In this document: positions 48,459-58,831 of the stretch, one piece after another
How the letters are laid out: every line of letters starts with the position of its first letter
Numbering within the stretch: position 1 is the stretch's first letter
Assembly: GCF_000425725.1 (NCBI RefSeq)
Contig: NZ_KE384440.1
Location: forward strand, 467,356 to 531,355
Reading direction: 5' to 3'
Origin: Halomonas halocynthiae DSM 14573
GTDB lineage: Bacteria > Pseudomonadota > Gammaproteobacteria > Pseudomonadales > Halomonadaceae
DNA length: 64,000 nucleotides
Translations under genes and position numbers: made by a program
The notes under the pieces: generated by a model
Database searches by the model: none
Seen by the model: only the letters and a program-made list of their open reading frames with translations
Told to the model about the DNA's origin: nothing

Positions 48459-50006
48459 ATGGCTACCGAGATCAAGGCACCCACTTTTCCGGAATCTGTT
48501 GCTGAAGGCAGTGTGGCCGCCTGGCACAAAAAACCGGGAGACAGCGTCGAGCGTGATGAGCTGATCGTTGAGATTGAAACGGACAAGGTCGTGCTTGAGG
48601 TGCTGGCACCCGAGGCGGGCACGCTGAGCGAAGCGCTGGTAGAGGAAGGCGACACGGTGACGTCTGAACAGTTGCTTGGCCGTATCGGTGAGGGAGGAGA
48701 GTCCTCAGCTGATAAAGGCGATGATAAAGAAGAGGCGAAAGCCAGCAAAAAAGCTGATGCTAAACCTGCAGCTGGCGGAAAGCAGCATGAAGTAAAGGCA
48801 CCGTCGTTCCCTGAGTCGATCCAGGAAGGGACTGTGGCTAGCTGGACCAAGAAGGTCGGTGAGCCGGTCAAGCGCGATGAGGTGCTGGCTGAAATCGAGA
48901 CTGATAAGGTCGTGCTCGAGGTTGTTGCTCCTGCTGATGGCGCTTTGAGTGACATCAAAGCGGAAGAAGGCAGCCAGGTTGAGTCTGAAGCCGTACTGGG
49001 CATTTTTGTTGAAGGCGCGGGCGGTGATGCGGGTGCTGGTGGTGAAGCGGCTGATGAGGCGGCAAACGACAGCCAGGCAAGTGGTGCTGAAGAAAGCGAA
49101 AGCCTTGACGGTAAGCCTGTTTCTCCAGCGGCACGCAAGATGATTGCCGAGCATGATCTTGATGTCAGCAAGGTAAAGGGTACCGGCAAAAATGGCCTGA
49201 TACTCAAAGAAGACGTGCAGAAAGCGGTTAGCGAAGGTAGCGCCAAAAAAGCTGCTGCCAGTAATAAAGCTGCTGCAAGCACTGGCTCGCCAGCATTGGA
49301 AGGCGAGCGTATTGAGAAGCGCGTGCCGATGTCACGTCTGCGCCAGACAATTGCTAAGCGCTTGGTTCAGGCTCAACAGACTGCTGCGATGCTCACCACC
49401 TATAATGAGGTGGACATGAGCGCGGTGATGAATCTGCGTGCTCAGTACAAAGAAACCTTCCAGAAATCTCATGATGTGAAACTGGGCTTCATGGGCTTCT
49501 TCGTTAAGGCGGCATCCGAAGCACTCAAGCGTTTTCCTGACGTTAATGCGTCTATCGATGGTAGCGAAATCGTTTATCACGGCTATCAGGATATTGGTGT
49601 TGCCGTATCGACGGATCGTGGCTTGGTTGTGCCCGTGCTGCGTGATACTGAAAGCATGAAAATTGCTGATGTAGAAAAAGGCATCGTCGATTTTGGTAAG
49701 CGTGCGCGTGACGGCAAGCTGGGCATCGACGAGATGCAGGGCGGCACCTTTACGATCACTAATGGCGGTACTTTCGGCTCGTTGCTGTCGACGCCGATCA
49801 TCAACCCGCCACAAACCGCCATTCTGGGAATGCACAAGATTCAAGATCGCCCGATGGCTGTGAAGGGGCAGGTTGAAATTCGTCCAATGATGTATCTTGC
49901 GCTGTCTTATGATCACCGCATGATTGATGGCAAAGACGCAGTGCAGTTCCTGGTAACTATCAAAGAGCTGCTTGAGGATCCGTCGCGCCTGCTGCTGGAT
50001 ATCTGA
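48459..50006 (+). CDS. sucB: Dihydrolipoyl succinyltransferase E2 with two lipoyl domains
   Basis: Core of the 2-oxoglutarate dehydrogenase complex. The 515 residues hold a first lipoyl domain (1-75, lipoyl Lys43 in ETDKVVLEV) and a charged Ala/Lys-rich linker. A second lipoyl domain follows (110-185, Lys150 in [12 protein letters not shown]), then another linker, the peripheral subunit-binding domain (219-256), and the catalytic domain. His486 and Asp490 in [13 protein letters not shown] are catalytic. E. coli SucB has one lipoyl domain and about 405 residues, so the second copy accounts for the extra length. Neighbours sucA and lpd fix it as the succinyl rather than acetyl enzyme. Confidence 0.95.
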   Translation: MATEIKAPTFPESVAEGSVAAWHKKPGDSVERDELIVEIETDKVVLEVLAPEAGTLSEALVEEGDTVTSEQLLGRIGEGGESSADKGDDKEEAKASKKADAKPAAGGKQHEVKAPSFPESIQEGTVASWTKKVGEPVKRDEVLAEIETDKVVLEVVAPADGALSDIKAEEGSQVESEAVLGIFVEGAGGDAGAGGEAADEAANDSQASGAEESESLDGKPVSPAARKMIAEHDLDVSKVKGTGKNGLILKEDVQKAVSEGSAKKAAASNKAAASTGSPALEGERIEKRVPMSRLRQTIAKRLVQAQQTAAMLTTYNEVDMSAVMNLRAQYKETFQKSHDVKLGFMGFFVKAASEALKRFPDVNASIDGSEIVYHGYQDIGVAVSTDRGLVVPVLRDTESMKIADVEKGIVDFGKRARDGKLGIDEMQGGTFTITNGGTFGSLLSTPIINPPQTAILGMHKIQDRPMAVKGQVEIRPMMYLALSYDHRMIDGKDAVQFLVTIKELLEDPSRLLLDI

Positions 50007-50051
50007 TCCGCGAACGGTGCTACGATTTCCCTAGAAAAGCGCAAGACATAG

Positions 50052-51500
<1,449 letters not shown>

Positions 51501-51522
51501 TTCGCTTTATATGAGAGCAGTC

Positions 51523-51567
51523 GCGCCGCCGTTAGGCGGCGCATCCCTTCCGGCCGATAGCGGAAGG
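51523..51567 (+). other. Two hairpins between lpd and sucC
   Basis: GCGCCGCC / GGCGGCGC with a 4-nt loop (51523-51542), then CCTTCCG / CGGAAGG (51546-51567). Neither has a T tract, so processing or mRNA stabilisation is more likely than termination. Confidence 0.5.
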
Positions 51568-51638
51568 AGGCGGTGGTAGCGAGGCGTTTTAGGTGCCAGC
51601 TATCGTTTCGAGTCACATGCAACCAATGGCATGAATCG

Positions 51639-52805
51639 ATGAACCTTCACGAATATCAAGGCAAGCAACTGTTTGCCGACTATGGTCTGCCAGTTTCTAA
51701 GGGCTTTGCAGTAGATACCCCGGAAGAAGCAGCAGAAGCTTGCCAAAAAATCGGCGGCGACATGTGGGTTGTTAAAGCACAGGTCCACGCTGGCGGCCGC
51801 GGTAAGGCTGGCGGTGTCAAGCTGATCAAAAGTGCTGACGAAGCCCGTGATTTTGCCGAGCAGTGGTTAGGCAAGAATCTGGTGACCTACCAGACAGACG
51901 CTAACGGCCAGCCGGTATCCAAGATACTGGTTGAAAACTGCACTGATATTGCTAATGAGCTATATCTGGGAGCAGTGGTCGACCGCGCAACTCGTCGCGT
52001 GGTTTTCATGGCGTCTACTGAAGGCGGCGTGGAAATCGAAAAGGTCGCCGAGGAAACGCCTGAGAAAATCCTTAAGGCTGAAATTGATCCGTTGGTCGGT
52101 GCTCAGCCGTATCAGGCCCGCGACCTGGCATTCCAGCTGGGGTTGAGCGGTGATCAGATCAAACAGTTCACCAAGATTTTCTTGGGGCTGTCTAAGCTGT
52201 TCCATGATAAGGATTTGGCGCTGCTTGAAGTCAATCCGCTGGTGATCACCGACGAAGGCAATCTGCATTGCCTCGACGCCAAGATCAACCTAGATGGCAA
52301 TGCGATGTATCGTCATCCAGACCTGCAGGCTATGCGCGACCCGTCTCAAGAAGATGAGCGTGAAGCTGAAGCCGCCGCGTGGGACCTCAACTACGTTGCC
52401 CTCGAAGGTAACATTGGTTGCATGGTTAATGGCGCGGGCTTGGCTATGGGCACCATGGATATCATTAAGCTGCACGGTGGCCAGCCAGCCAACTTCCTTG
52501 ACGTAGGTGGCGGCGCAACCAAAGAGCGCGTGGCTGAGGCGTTCAAGATCATTCTGTCTGACGATTCCGTGCAGGCTGTTTTGGTCAATATCTTCGGTGG
52601 TATCGTGCGTTGCGATATGATTGCCGAGGGTATTATTGGTGCTGTTGAACAGGTCGGTGTCAATGTACCTGTTGTTGTGCGCCTTGAAGGTAACAACGCC
52701 GATTTGGGTGCCGAGAAACTGGCGTCCAGTGGTTTGAATATTATCGCTGCTACCAGCCTGACCGATGCGGCTCAGCAGGTCGTTAAGGCAGCGGAGGGCA
52801 AGTAA
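51639..52805 (+). CDS. sucC: Succinyl-CoA synthetase beta subunit
   Basis: ADP-forming subunit that makes ATP from succinyl-CoA, 388 residues, equal to E. coli SucC. Start [20 protein letters not shown] fixes ATG 51639; the frame is open 22 codons upstream without support. ATP-grasp segments include [19 protein letters not shown], and LEVNPLVIT and [18 protein letters not shown] follow. The stop and the sucD start share one base (TAATG). Confidence 0.96.
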   Translation: MNLHEYQGKQLFADYGLPVSKGFAVDTPEEAAEACQKIGGDMWVVKAQVHAGGRGKAGGVKLIKSADEARDFAEQWLGKNLVTYQTDANGQPVSKILVENCTDIANELYLGAVVDRATRRVVFMASTEGGVEIEKVAEETPEKILKAEIDPLVGAQPYQARDLAFQLGLSGDQIKQFTKIFLGLSKLFHDKDLALLEVNPLVITDEGNLHCLDAKINLDGNAMYRHPDLQAMRDPSQEDEREAEAAAWDLNYVALEGNIGCMVNGAGLAMGTMDIIKLHGGQPANFLDVGGGATKERVAEAFKIILSDDSVQAVLVNIFGGIVRCDMIAEGIIGAVEQVGVNVPVVVRLEGNNADLGAEKLASSGLNIIAATSLTDAAQQVVKAAEGK

Positions 52806-53677
52806 TGAGCATCCTGATCGACAAGAACACCAAGGTCATCTGCCAAGGCTTCACTGGCGGCCAGGGGACCTTCCATTCCGAACAGGCAATTGCCTACGGA
52901 ACTCAGATGGTTGGCGGTGTCACTCCAGGCAAAGGTGGTCAAGAGCACCTGGGTCTGCCGGTGTTCAATACCGTTAAAGAAGCCGTTGAGCAGACCGGTG
53001 CTGAGGCTAGCGTCATTTACGTGCCTGCGCCATTCTGTAAGGACTCGATTCTTGAAGCCGCTAATGCCGGTATCAAGCTGATCGTATGTATCACGGAAGG
53101 TATTCCGACTCTCGATATGCTTGACGTTAAGGTCAAGTGTGACGAGCTGGGTGTGCGTCTGATTGGCCCGAACTGCCCGGGTGTGATTACGCCGGGCGAG
53201 AGCAAGATCGGCATCATGCCAGGTCACATTCATCAGCCGGGCCGTGTGGGTATCGTTTCTCGCTCAGGCACCCTGACGTATGAAGCGGTTAAGCAGACCA
53301 CGGATCATGGTTTTGGGCAGTCCAGCTGTGTGGGTATTGGTGGCGACCCGATTCCGGGCTCCAGCTTCATTGATATTCTTGAGCTGTTTGAGAAAGACCC
53401 TGCGACTGAAGCGATCGTGATGATCGGTGAAATCGGTGGTACTGCGGAAGAAGAAGCTGCTGCTTACATCAAGCAGAATGTTTCTAAGCCGGTAGTATCT
53501 TACATTGCGGGTGTTACCGCCCCTCCAGGTAAGCGCATGGGCCATGCTGGTGCGATCATCTCTGGTGGCCAGGGTACGGCAGACGAGAAGTTTGCGGCAC
53601 TTGAAGATGCCGGCGTCAAAACGGTCCGCTCACTGGCCGAAATTGGCGACGCGTTGAAAGAAATTACTGGCTGGTAA
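52805..53677 (+). CDS. sucD: Succinyl-CoA synthetase alpha subunit
   Basis: CoA-binding and phospho-histidine subunit, 290 residues. [17 protein letters not shown] is the CoA site, [16 protein letters not shown] the central block, and the phosphorylated His is in [20 protein letters not shown]. It is last in the sdh-suc run and is followed by a strong terminator. Confidence 0.97.
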   Translation: MSILIDKNTKVICQGFTGGQGTFHSEQAIAYGTQMVGGVTPGKGGQEHLGLPVFNTVKEAVEQTGAEASVIYVPAPFCKDSILEAANAGIKLIVCITEGIPTLDMLDVKVKCDELGVRLIGPNCPGVITPGESKIGIMPGHIHQPGRVGIVSRSGTLTYEAVKQTTDHGFGQSSCVGIGGDPIPGSSFIDILELFEKDPATEAIVMIGEIGGTAEEEAAAYIKQNVSKPVVSYIAGVTAPPGKRMGHAGAIISGGQGTADEKFAALEDAGVKTVRSLAEIGDALKEITGW

Positions 53678-53697
53678 GTGTTAGCTCAGTCGTAAAG

Positions 53698-53726
53698 AAA
53701 AAGGGCACCTTCGGGTGCCCTTTTTT
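53698..53726. terminator. Bidirectional terminator between sucD and rnb
   Basis: Stem GGGCACC / GGTGCCC with a TTCG tetraloop, T6 on the plus side and T5 on the minus side, so it can end both convergent units. Confidence 0.92.
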
Positions 53727-53798
53727 ATGAATTAATTTTAGTGATTACCCCAGTGTTGACTGACGCTGGAGTGGCTATGTTGTTAAGTGGCTATGTTG

Positions 53799-55742
53799 TT
53801 AGACGTCAGCTGGGCGGCCTACCAGCGAGCGAGTTTCTTCGCGTGCCTCAGTGAGTACAATGCGTGTGCTGTCACCTAATTTGAAGCGCTCTACGCCTTC
53901 AATCTGGATCCGGCCTTCTTTGTCGTCAATGACCACTTTATCGCGATCGCTGTGCATCAGTGGTGCCGGTATGAATACCGTCGCGCCGTTGGCAATCAAA
54001 CGTACGCGCATACCGCCACGATTAATCGAAATAATTTCCGCGTCAAACGTCTCGCCCTCAACCGTCGCCGGTGTTAGGTAGCGAACATACAACCAGTCTT
54101 TGACGTCGCGCTCGGCCATGCGATTAAGACGACGGCGTTCGGTGAGCTGCTCAGTTGTGGCTTGGCTGGCTTCTGCCGGTGCCTGCTCACCTTTGAGCAC
54201 GCGCTTAATCAGCCGGTGGTTGACCATGTCGCCGTACTTGCGGATTGGTGACGTCCAGGTAGCGTAAGCGGCAAGCCCTAAGCCAAAGTGCGGCCCAGGT
54301 TTGGCTGACATCTTGGTGAAACCCTGGAAGCGGCGCAGGCGCGCATCAAGCCAAGCATCGTCGCGGGCTTCGAGTGCGCGTTTGAGGTCTCGGTAGCGTG
54401 GCAGCTCAACCAAAGACTCGGGTTCGACGCTAATGTCTTGAGCCGTTAGGAACTCGTGGGCGGCGTCGGCTTTTTCGGGCTCAAACGCACGATGTACGTT
54501 GAAAATGCCGTGGCCAACGCTTTCTGATAGCAGCTGCGCACAGCAGGCATTAGCAACAATCATGGCTTCTTCGATCATACGATTAGCGATACGGCGGTGT
54601 TCTGTACGTACGTCTAATACGTTGCCTGCGGGATCAAGATCGAAGACATAGTCGGGGCGATCTTTGAATACCAGCGCGTGTTCAGCGCGCCAGGCACTGC
54701 GTGCCTCTGTCATGTCCTCAAGGGCCTTGAGCTGTTCGGCAATGACCGCGTCTGGAGTCCAGTTACCTTGCCCTTCAAGCCAGTCAGACACGTTATCGTA
54801 GCTGAGGCGAGCATGTGAGCGAGCGGTGGCGGCGAAAAAGCGGAAGTCACCCAGACTGCCATCGGCATTAACATTTAGTGTGCAGGCGAGTACAGGGCGA
54901 TCCAGACCTTCTCGCAGGGAGCAGAGGTCGTCGGACAGCACTTCAGGCAGCATGGTGACGTTCTGGCCCGGCAGATACACCGTAAAGGCGCGAGTGCGAG
55001 CCTCTAGGTCGGCAGCATGGCCTTCTTCGACATAAGCGGTGGGGTCGGCAATCGCTACGCTGAGCTGCCAGCCACCCTCGGCGCGTGACTCAATGCGTAG
55101 TGCATCGTCCATGTCGCGGGTGCTTTCACCGTCAATGGTGAAAAATGGCTGTTCAGTGAGGTCTTCGCGAGCTAAGCCTTCGTCAAGTATTGGCCAGCTG
55201 TCACCCGCTTCGGGGCTGGCTTGTTCTAACGCATGGCGGGCCAGTGTGACGCGCCAGGGAACGGCGGGGTTGTCAGCCTTAGCGACCAGCTCATCAACTT
55301 GGGTAAAGAAGGCACGGTCATCAGGCTTGAGTGGGTGGCGCACCAAGCGGGCTACGACCCAGTCGCCGTCGCTCAAGCTGTCTTCATCTAGGTTGCGCTT
55401 GATGCGAGTTTTGAGCGGTTGTTTGATCGACGGGTGATCCGGCAGTACGGCAAGGCGACCTTCGCGCTTTTGTAAGCGCGCAATAAAGCGTTGCATGCCG
55501 GTTTCGATCAGGGTCTCAGGTTCGGCTGAGGTTTTCTCGCCTTCCTGGTGGATGGTGGCCTCAACGCGGTCGCCATGCAGCACTTTCTTCATGGCGGGCG
55601 GTGGTACGAAATACGATTCGCCAGCATCTGTTTCAAGGAAGCCGAAGCCTCGCTCAGTGGCTTTAATGACGCCTTCGGCACGGGGCGTGTTGTCACGCAT
55701 CTGTTGCTTGAGTTGAGCAAGCATCGAGTTGTTCTGCAGCAT
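53799..55742 (-). CDS. rnb: Exoribonuclease II
   Basis: Processive 3'-5' RNase, 647 residues against 644 in E. coli. From ATG 55742 it reads MLQNNSMLAQLKQQMRDNTP, nearly superimposable on E. coli RNase II; an upstream extension of 20 codons is not supported. Order is a cold-shock domain (RAEGVIKATERGFGFLE), a second CSD, the RNB catalytic domain with DGESTRDMDDALRIE (Asp ligands), the AYATWTSPIRKYGDMVNHRL block, and a C-terminal S1 domain (GGMRVRLIANGATVFIPAP). Confidence 0.95.
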   Translation of the reverse strand: MLQNNSMLAQLKQQMRDNTPRAEGVIKATERGFGFLETDAGESYFVPPPAMKKVLHGDRVEATIHQEGEKTSAEPETLIETGMQRFIARLQKREGRLAVLPDHPSIKQPLKTRIKRNLDEDSLSDGDWVVARLVRHPLKPDDRAFFTQVDELVAKADNPAVPWRVTLARHALEQASPEAGDSWPILDEGLAREDLTEQPFFTIDGESTRDMDDALRIESRAEGGWQLSVAIADPTAYVEEGHAADLEARTRAFTVYLPGQNVTMLPEVLSDDLCSLREGLDRPVLACTLNVNADGSLGDFRFFAATARSHARLSYDNVSDWLEGQGNWTPDAVIAEQLKALEDMTEARSAWRAEHALVFKDRPDYVFDLDPAGNVLDVRTEHRRIANRMIEEAMIVANACCAQLLSESVGHGIFNVHRAFEPEKADAAHEFLTAQDISVEPESLVELPRYRDLKRALEARDDAWLDARLRRFQGFTKMSAKPGPHFGLGLAAYATWTSPIRKYGDMVNHRLIKRVLKGEQAPAEASQATTEQLTERRRLNRMAERDVKDWLYVRYLTPATVEGETFDAEIISINRGGMRVRLIANGATVFIPAPLMHSDRDKVVIDDKEGRIQIEGVERFKLGDSTRIVLTEAREETRSLVGRPADV

Positions 55743-55819
55743 GGTCACGATCGAGTGGCGGGATAGGATGGCTACTATACGGATTCCATTCGCGTCCGCC
55801 AAATCCCCCCGCCTTCTGC

Positions 55820-56728
55820 TTAAAGTGAGGCTTTTAACTCGCTGATCAAATGCTCACGGCGTTGCAGGGAAATCAAGCCATTATCGCCCAACAGGCTGGC
55901 CACTTCGCTAAGCAGGCTTTCAATGAGCAGCATGAAAGCACACATGCTGTTGCTAAAAAACAGGCTGTGATTAGGTACGAGAAAGCTGTGTTCGGCGACT
56001 GAGCACAACGGTGAGCTGATGGCATCAGTGAGGGCGATGATACGTATATGGTGTCGGGCTGCTATTTCTGCCGTGGCCAATACGCTTGGGGTGTAGGGGT
56101 AGCAGCTGGCAACCACTAGCACGTCGCCGCTGTTGAGCTGAGCTAAGCCATCCGCGATGCCTTGATGAGAACTATCGAGCATTGCCACATCGTTTCTGAG
56201 CATGCCTAACCCATAGGCCATAAACATGGCCAGTGAGCTGAATTGACGCACACCGTGTATACGAATACGGGGTGCTTGAGCCAGCAGTTCCGCACTTCCT
56301 GAAAGGCTTGTGGCATCAATAGAGCGCGTCAGCTCTGCCAAGTTGTCGCTTTCTTGGCGTGTCAGCTCGGTCATGCGTGTCAGGCCGTCGTGATCTGAGC
56401 CATGCTGGTCGAGCAGCTGTGATACTCGCTTACTGTAAAAGCTCTTATCTTGAGTCAAGCTGCGGCGGAAAACGTCCTGTAGCTGGGCAAAGCCTGAATA
56501 GCCTAAGCGTCGTGACAGTCGTGATAATGTTGAGGCGCTGACATTATGACGGTCCGCTAATTCACTGATGGTGGAGAATGCAGCTTGCTCTGGCAGCGTT
56601 ATCAGGGCACCGAGTATGTGTCGAGCCGCCTTGCCCAGGGTTATTGGCGAATCACCGGCTTCAATAGCACTGAACAGCTGCTTGAGTTTAGTGAGCGTCT
56701 GCGGCGCTGTATTGAGCGTGGAAGACAT
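55820..56728 (-). CDS. RpiR/MurR-family regulator
   Basis: A 302-residue regulator. The HTH is in about residues 40-72 (TISELADRHNVSASTLSRLS then RRLGYSGF). A SIS sugar-phosphate-binding domain follows (about 130-260; IRIHGVRQFSSLAMFMAYGL). It is divergent from an aminotransferase/CMD pair across 121 bp that hold a palindromic candidate operator. RpiR proteins usually sense a phosphosugar or related metabolite of the adjacent genes; here the ligand is unknown. Confidence 0.88.
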   Translation of the reverse strand: MSSTLNTAPQTLTKLKQLFSAIEAGDSPITLGKAARHILGALITLPEQAAFSTISELADRHNVSASTLSRLSRRLGYSGFAQLQDVFRRSLTQDKSFYSKRVSQLLDQHGSDHDGLTRMTELTRQESDNLAELTRSIDATSLSGSAELLAQAPRIRIHGVRQFSSLAMFMAYGLGMLRNDVAMLDSSHQGIADGLAQLNSGDVLVVASCYPYTPSVLATAEIAARHHIRIIALTDAISSPLCSVAEHSFLVPNHSLFFSNSMCAFMLLIESLLSEVASLLGDNGLISLQRREHLISELKASL

Positions 56729-56764
56729 GGAAAAGGCTCCGTGGCATTTTTATGCGATTCAATT

Positions 56765-56780
56765 TGCAAATTATTTTGCA
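56765..56780. promoter_or_regulatory. Candidate RpiR operator
   Basis: TGCAAATTATTTTGCA has perfect 6-bp arms around TTAT, placed between the divergent regulator (starts 56728) and aminotransferase (starts 56850). Confidence 0.5.
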
Positions 56781-56849
56781 TCAAGCAAGAATGAAAATAT
56801 ATCTTTCTTTATAGTCTGTGTGATTGATTGCTATCGTCTGGAGTTCGCT

Positions 56850-58187
56850 ATGAGCCATGCTACAAGTCATGTTTTTCATCGTCATTTAACGCAGTCCTAT
56901 CCTACCGCTGTGGGTGGCGATGGCCCCTATTTGCTTGATGCCAGCGGCAAGCGCTACTTGGACGCCAGTGGCGGGGCGGCGGTCTCTTGTTTGGGCCATA
57001 GTGACCCGGATGTTATTGAAGCGATACGCGAGCAGGTTGGGCGTTTGGCTTACGCGCATACGTCTTTTTTCACCACACAAGTGATGGAAGACCTTGCCGA
57101 CTTCCTCATTGAGCGCGCACCTGCTGGGATGAGTTCTGTGTATTTCGTATCCGGCGGTTCAGAGGCGGTAGAGGCGGCGCTGAAAATGGCTCGCCAGTAT
57201 GCTATCGAAATCGGTCAACCCCAGCGGCGTCATCTGATTGCACGTCGCCAGAGTTATCACGGTAATACGCTGGGAGCCTTGGCCACCGGTGGAAATGCTT
57301 GGCGTCGTCGTCAGTTTGAGCCGCTGCTGGTTGAGGTTAGTCACGTTAGCCCTTGTTATGCCTACCGTGACCAGCGGGCTGATGAAACGCCAGAGGCCTA
57401 TGGTGAGCGTTTGGCCCAAGAGCTTGAGGCCGAGATTCAGCGTTTAGGGGCGGAAAGTGTGCTGGCTTTTGTGGCCGAGCCGGTGGTTGGCGCAACAATG
57501 GGGGCAGTAACGGCGGTGCCGGGGTATTTTCGCCGCATTCGAGAGATATGTGACTGTTATGGAATTCTGCTGATTCTTGATGAAGTTATGTGTGGTATGG
57601 GGCGCACTGGCAGTTTGTTTGCTTGCGAGCAAGAGGGTGTGGTGCCAGACCTGGTGACAATTGCCAAGGGGCTGGGTGCCGGCTATCAGCCGATTGGGGC
57701 CACGTTGGTTAGCGAACGTATTCGTGATGCTATTGCTCAGGGGTCGGGGTTTTTCCAGCACGGTCATACTTATATCGGCCACGCGACGGCCTGTGCAGCA
57801 GCACTCGCCGTGCAGCGTGCCATCGAATCCCGCGGATTGTTAAGTCAAGTCAAGCGCTTGGGTGATGGATTACAGCAACGGCTAGTCGAGCGCTTTGGTG
57901 ACCATCCCAATGTAGGGGATATTCGTGGCCGCGGTCTATTTCGTGGTTTGGAGCTAGTGGCTGAGCGTGATACCAAAATGCCATTTGATCCGTCACGTAA
58001 GCTGAATGCTGAGATGAAACGTACGGCCATGGAAAATGGCCTGATGTGCTATCCCATGGGCGGTACGCTGGATGGCGTTCAGGGGGATCATATTCTGTTA
58101 GCACCGCCGTTCATTCTTGATGACACTCACCTAGATGACATCGTCGACAAACTCGATAGTACGTTTAACGCCGTTCTCGGCAGATGA
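56850..58187 (+). CDS. Class III PLP aminotransferase
   Basis: 445 residues from ATG 56850, which has GGAG 8 bp upstream; the open frame upstream lies opposite the regulator gene. Fold-type I landmarks are LLDASGKRYLDASGGAAVSC, SGGSEAVEAALKMARQ, RQSYHGNTLGALATGG, and LILDEVMCGMGRTG with the PLP-ring Asp. The Schiff-base lysine is in VTIAKGLGAGYQPIGA. It resembles the broad YhxA/aspartate-aminotransferase-family group, whose donors (beta-alanine, GABA, diamines) cannot be told from sequence. It is coupled to the CMD gene. Confidence 0.87.
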   Translation: MSHATSHVFHRHLTQSYPTAVGGDGPYLLDASGKRYLDASGGAAVSCLGHSDPDVIEAIREQVGRLAYAHTSFFTTQVMEDLADFLIERAPAGMSSVYFVSGGSEAVEAALKMARQYAIEIGQPQRRHLIARRQSYHGNTLGALATGGNAWRRRQFEPLLVEVSHVSPCYAYRDQRADETPEAYGERLAQELEAEIQRLGAESVLAFVAEPVVGATMGAVTAVPGYFRRIREICDCYGILLILDEVMCGMGRTGSLFACEQEGVVPDLVTIAKGLGAGYQPIGATLVSERIRDAIAQGSGFFQHGHTYIGHATACAAALAVQRAIESRGLLSQVKRLGDGLQQRLVERFGDHPNVGDIRGRGLFRGLELVAERDTKMPFDPSRKLNAEMKRTAMENGLMCYPMGGTLDGVQGDHILLAPPFILDDTHLDDIVDKLDSTFNAVLGR

Positions 58188-58201
58188 GCAAGGACCTAAG
58201 T

Positions 58202-58762
58202 ATGGAAATTACCTCACGTCTTCCTGCGTTAGACGACGCCACAATGAGCGCTGATCAACGCCGTGTACTCAATGATATTCTCAACGGCCCCAGAGGCAAC
58301 TTAGACGGCCCTTTTTTGGCTTGGGTACACAGCCCTGAGCTTGCCGATAACGCCCAGCAGTTGGGTGCTTTCTGCCGTTATGGAACTCAGTTGGAGTTGC
58401 GCTTGACGGAGCTTGCCATATTGGTGACTGCCAGCTGGTGGCAGTCACAGGCTGAGTGGCAGATTCATGCGCCGATTGCTGCCGAAGCCGGTCTTGATAC
58501 GGCAGTCATCGAAGCGCTGCGCGAAGGGCGAGAACCCGATTTCAGCCGCAATGATGAGGCACTGGTCTATCAATTAGGAACCACGCTTTATCATACGCGA
58601 CGGGTTGATGATGCACTTTATGCCGAAGCCGTAGCCGCGTTTGGTGAATCGGCAGTGGTCGAACTGGTGGGCGTGTTTGGCTATTACGCACTGGTCGCCA
58701 TGACGCTTAACGTTTTTCACGTGCGCCGTGGCAATACACCACTGCCGTTTGCTGAGTCGTGA
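58202..58762 (+). CDS. Carboxymuconolactone decarboxylase-family protein
   Basis: 186 residues with the all-helical AhpD-like fold. LRLTELAILVTASWWQSQAEW is the core helix and NDEALVYQLGTTLYHTRRVD a second. The AhpD CxxC redox pair is absent, so peroxidase activity is unlikely. AAGGA 7 bp before ATG 58202 favours this start; an earlier ATG at 58184 overlaps the aminotransferase stop (ATGA) but has no site. Paired with the aminotransferase under the RpiR regulator; the reaction is unknown. Confidence 0.83.
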   Translation: MEITSRLPALDDATMSADQRRVLNDILNGPRGNLDGPFLAWVHSPELADNAQQLGAFCRYGTQLELRLTELAILVTASWWQSQAEWQIHAPIAAEAGLDTAVIEALREGREPDFSRNDEALVYQLGTTLYHTRRVDDALYAEAVAAFGESAVVELVGVFGYYALVAMTLNVFHVRRGNTPLPFAES

Positions 58763-58831
58763 ACGTAAAAGGGATTGCTAAAGACACTGGACGTCACGGG
58801 CGTTACTGAGGGTATGCTGTCGGTATCTTGA

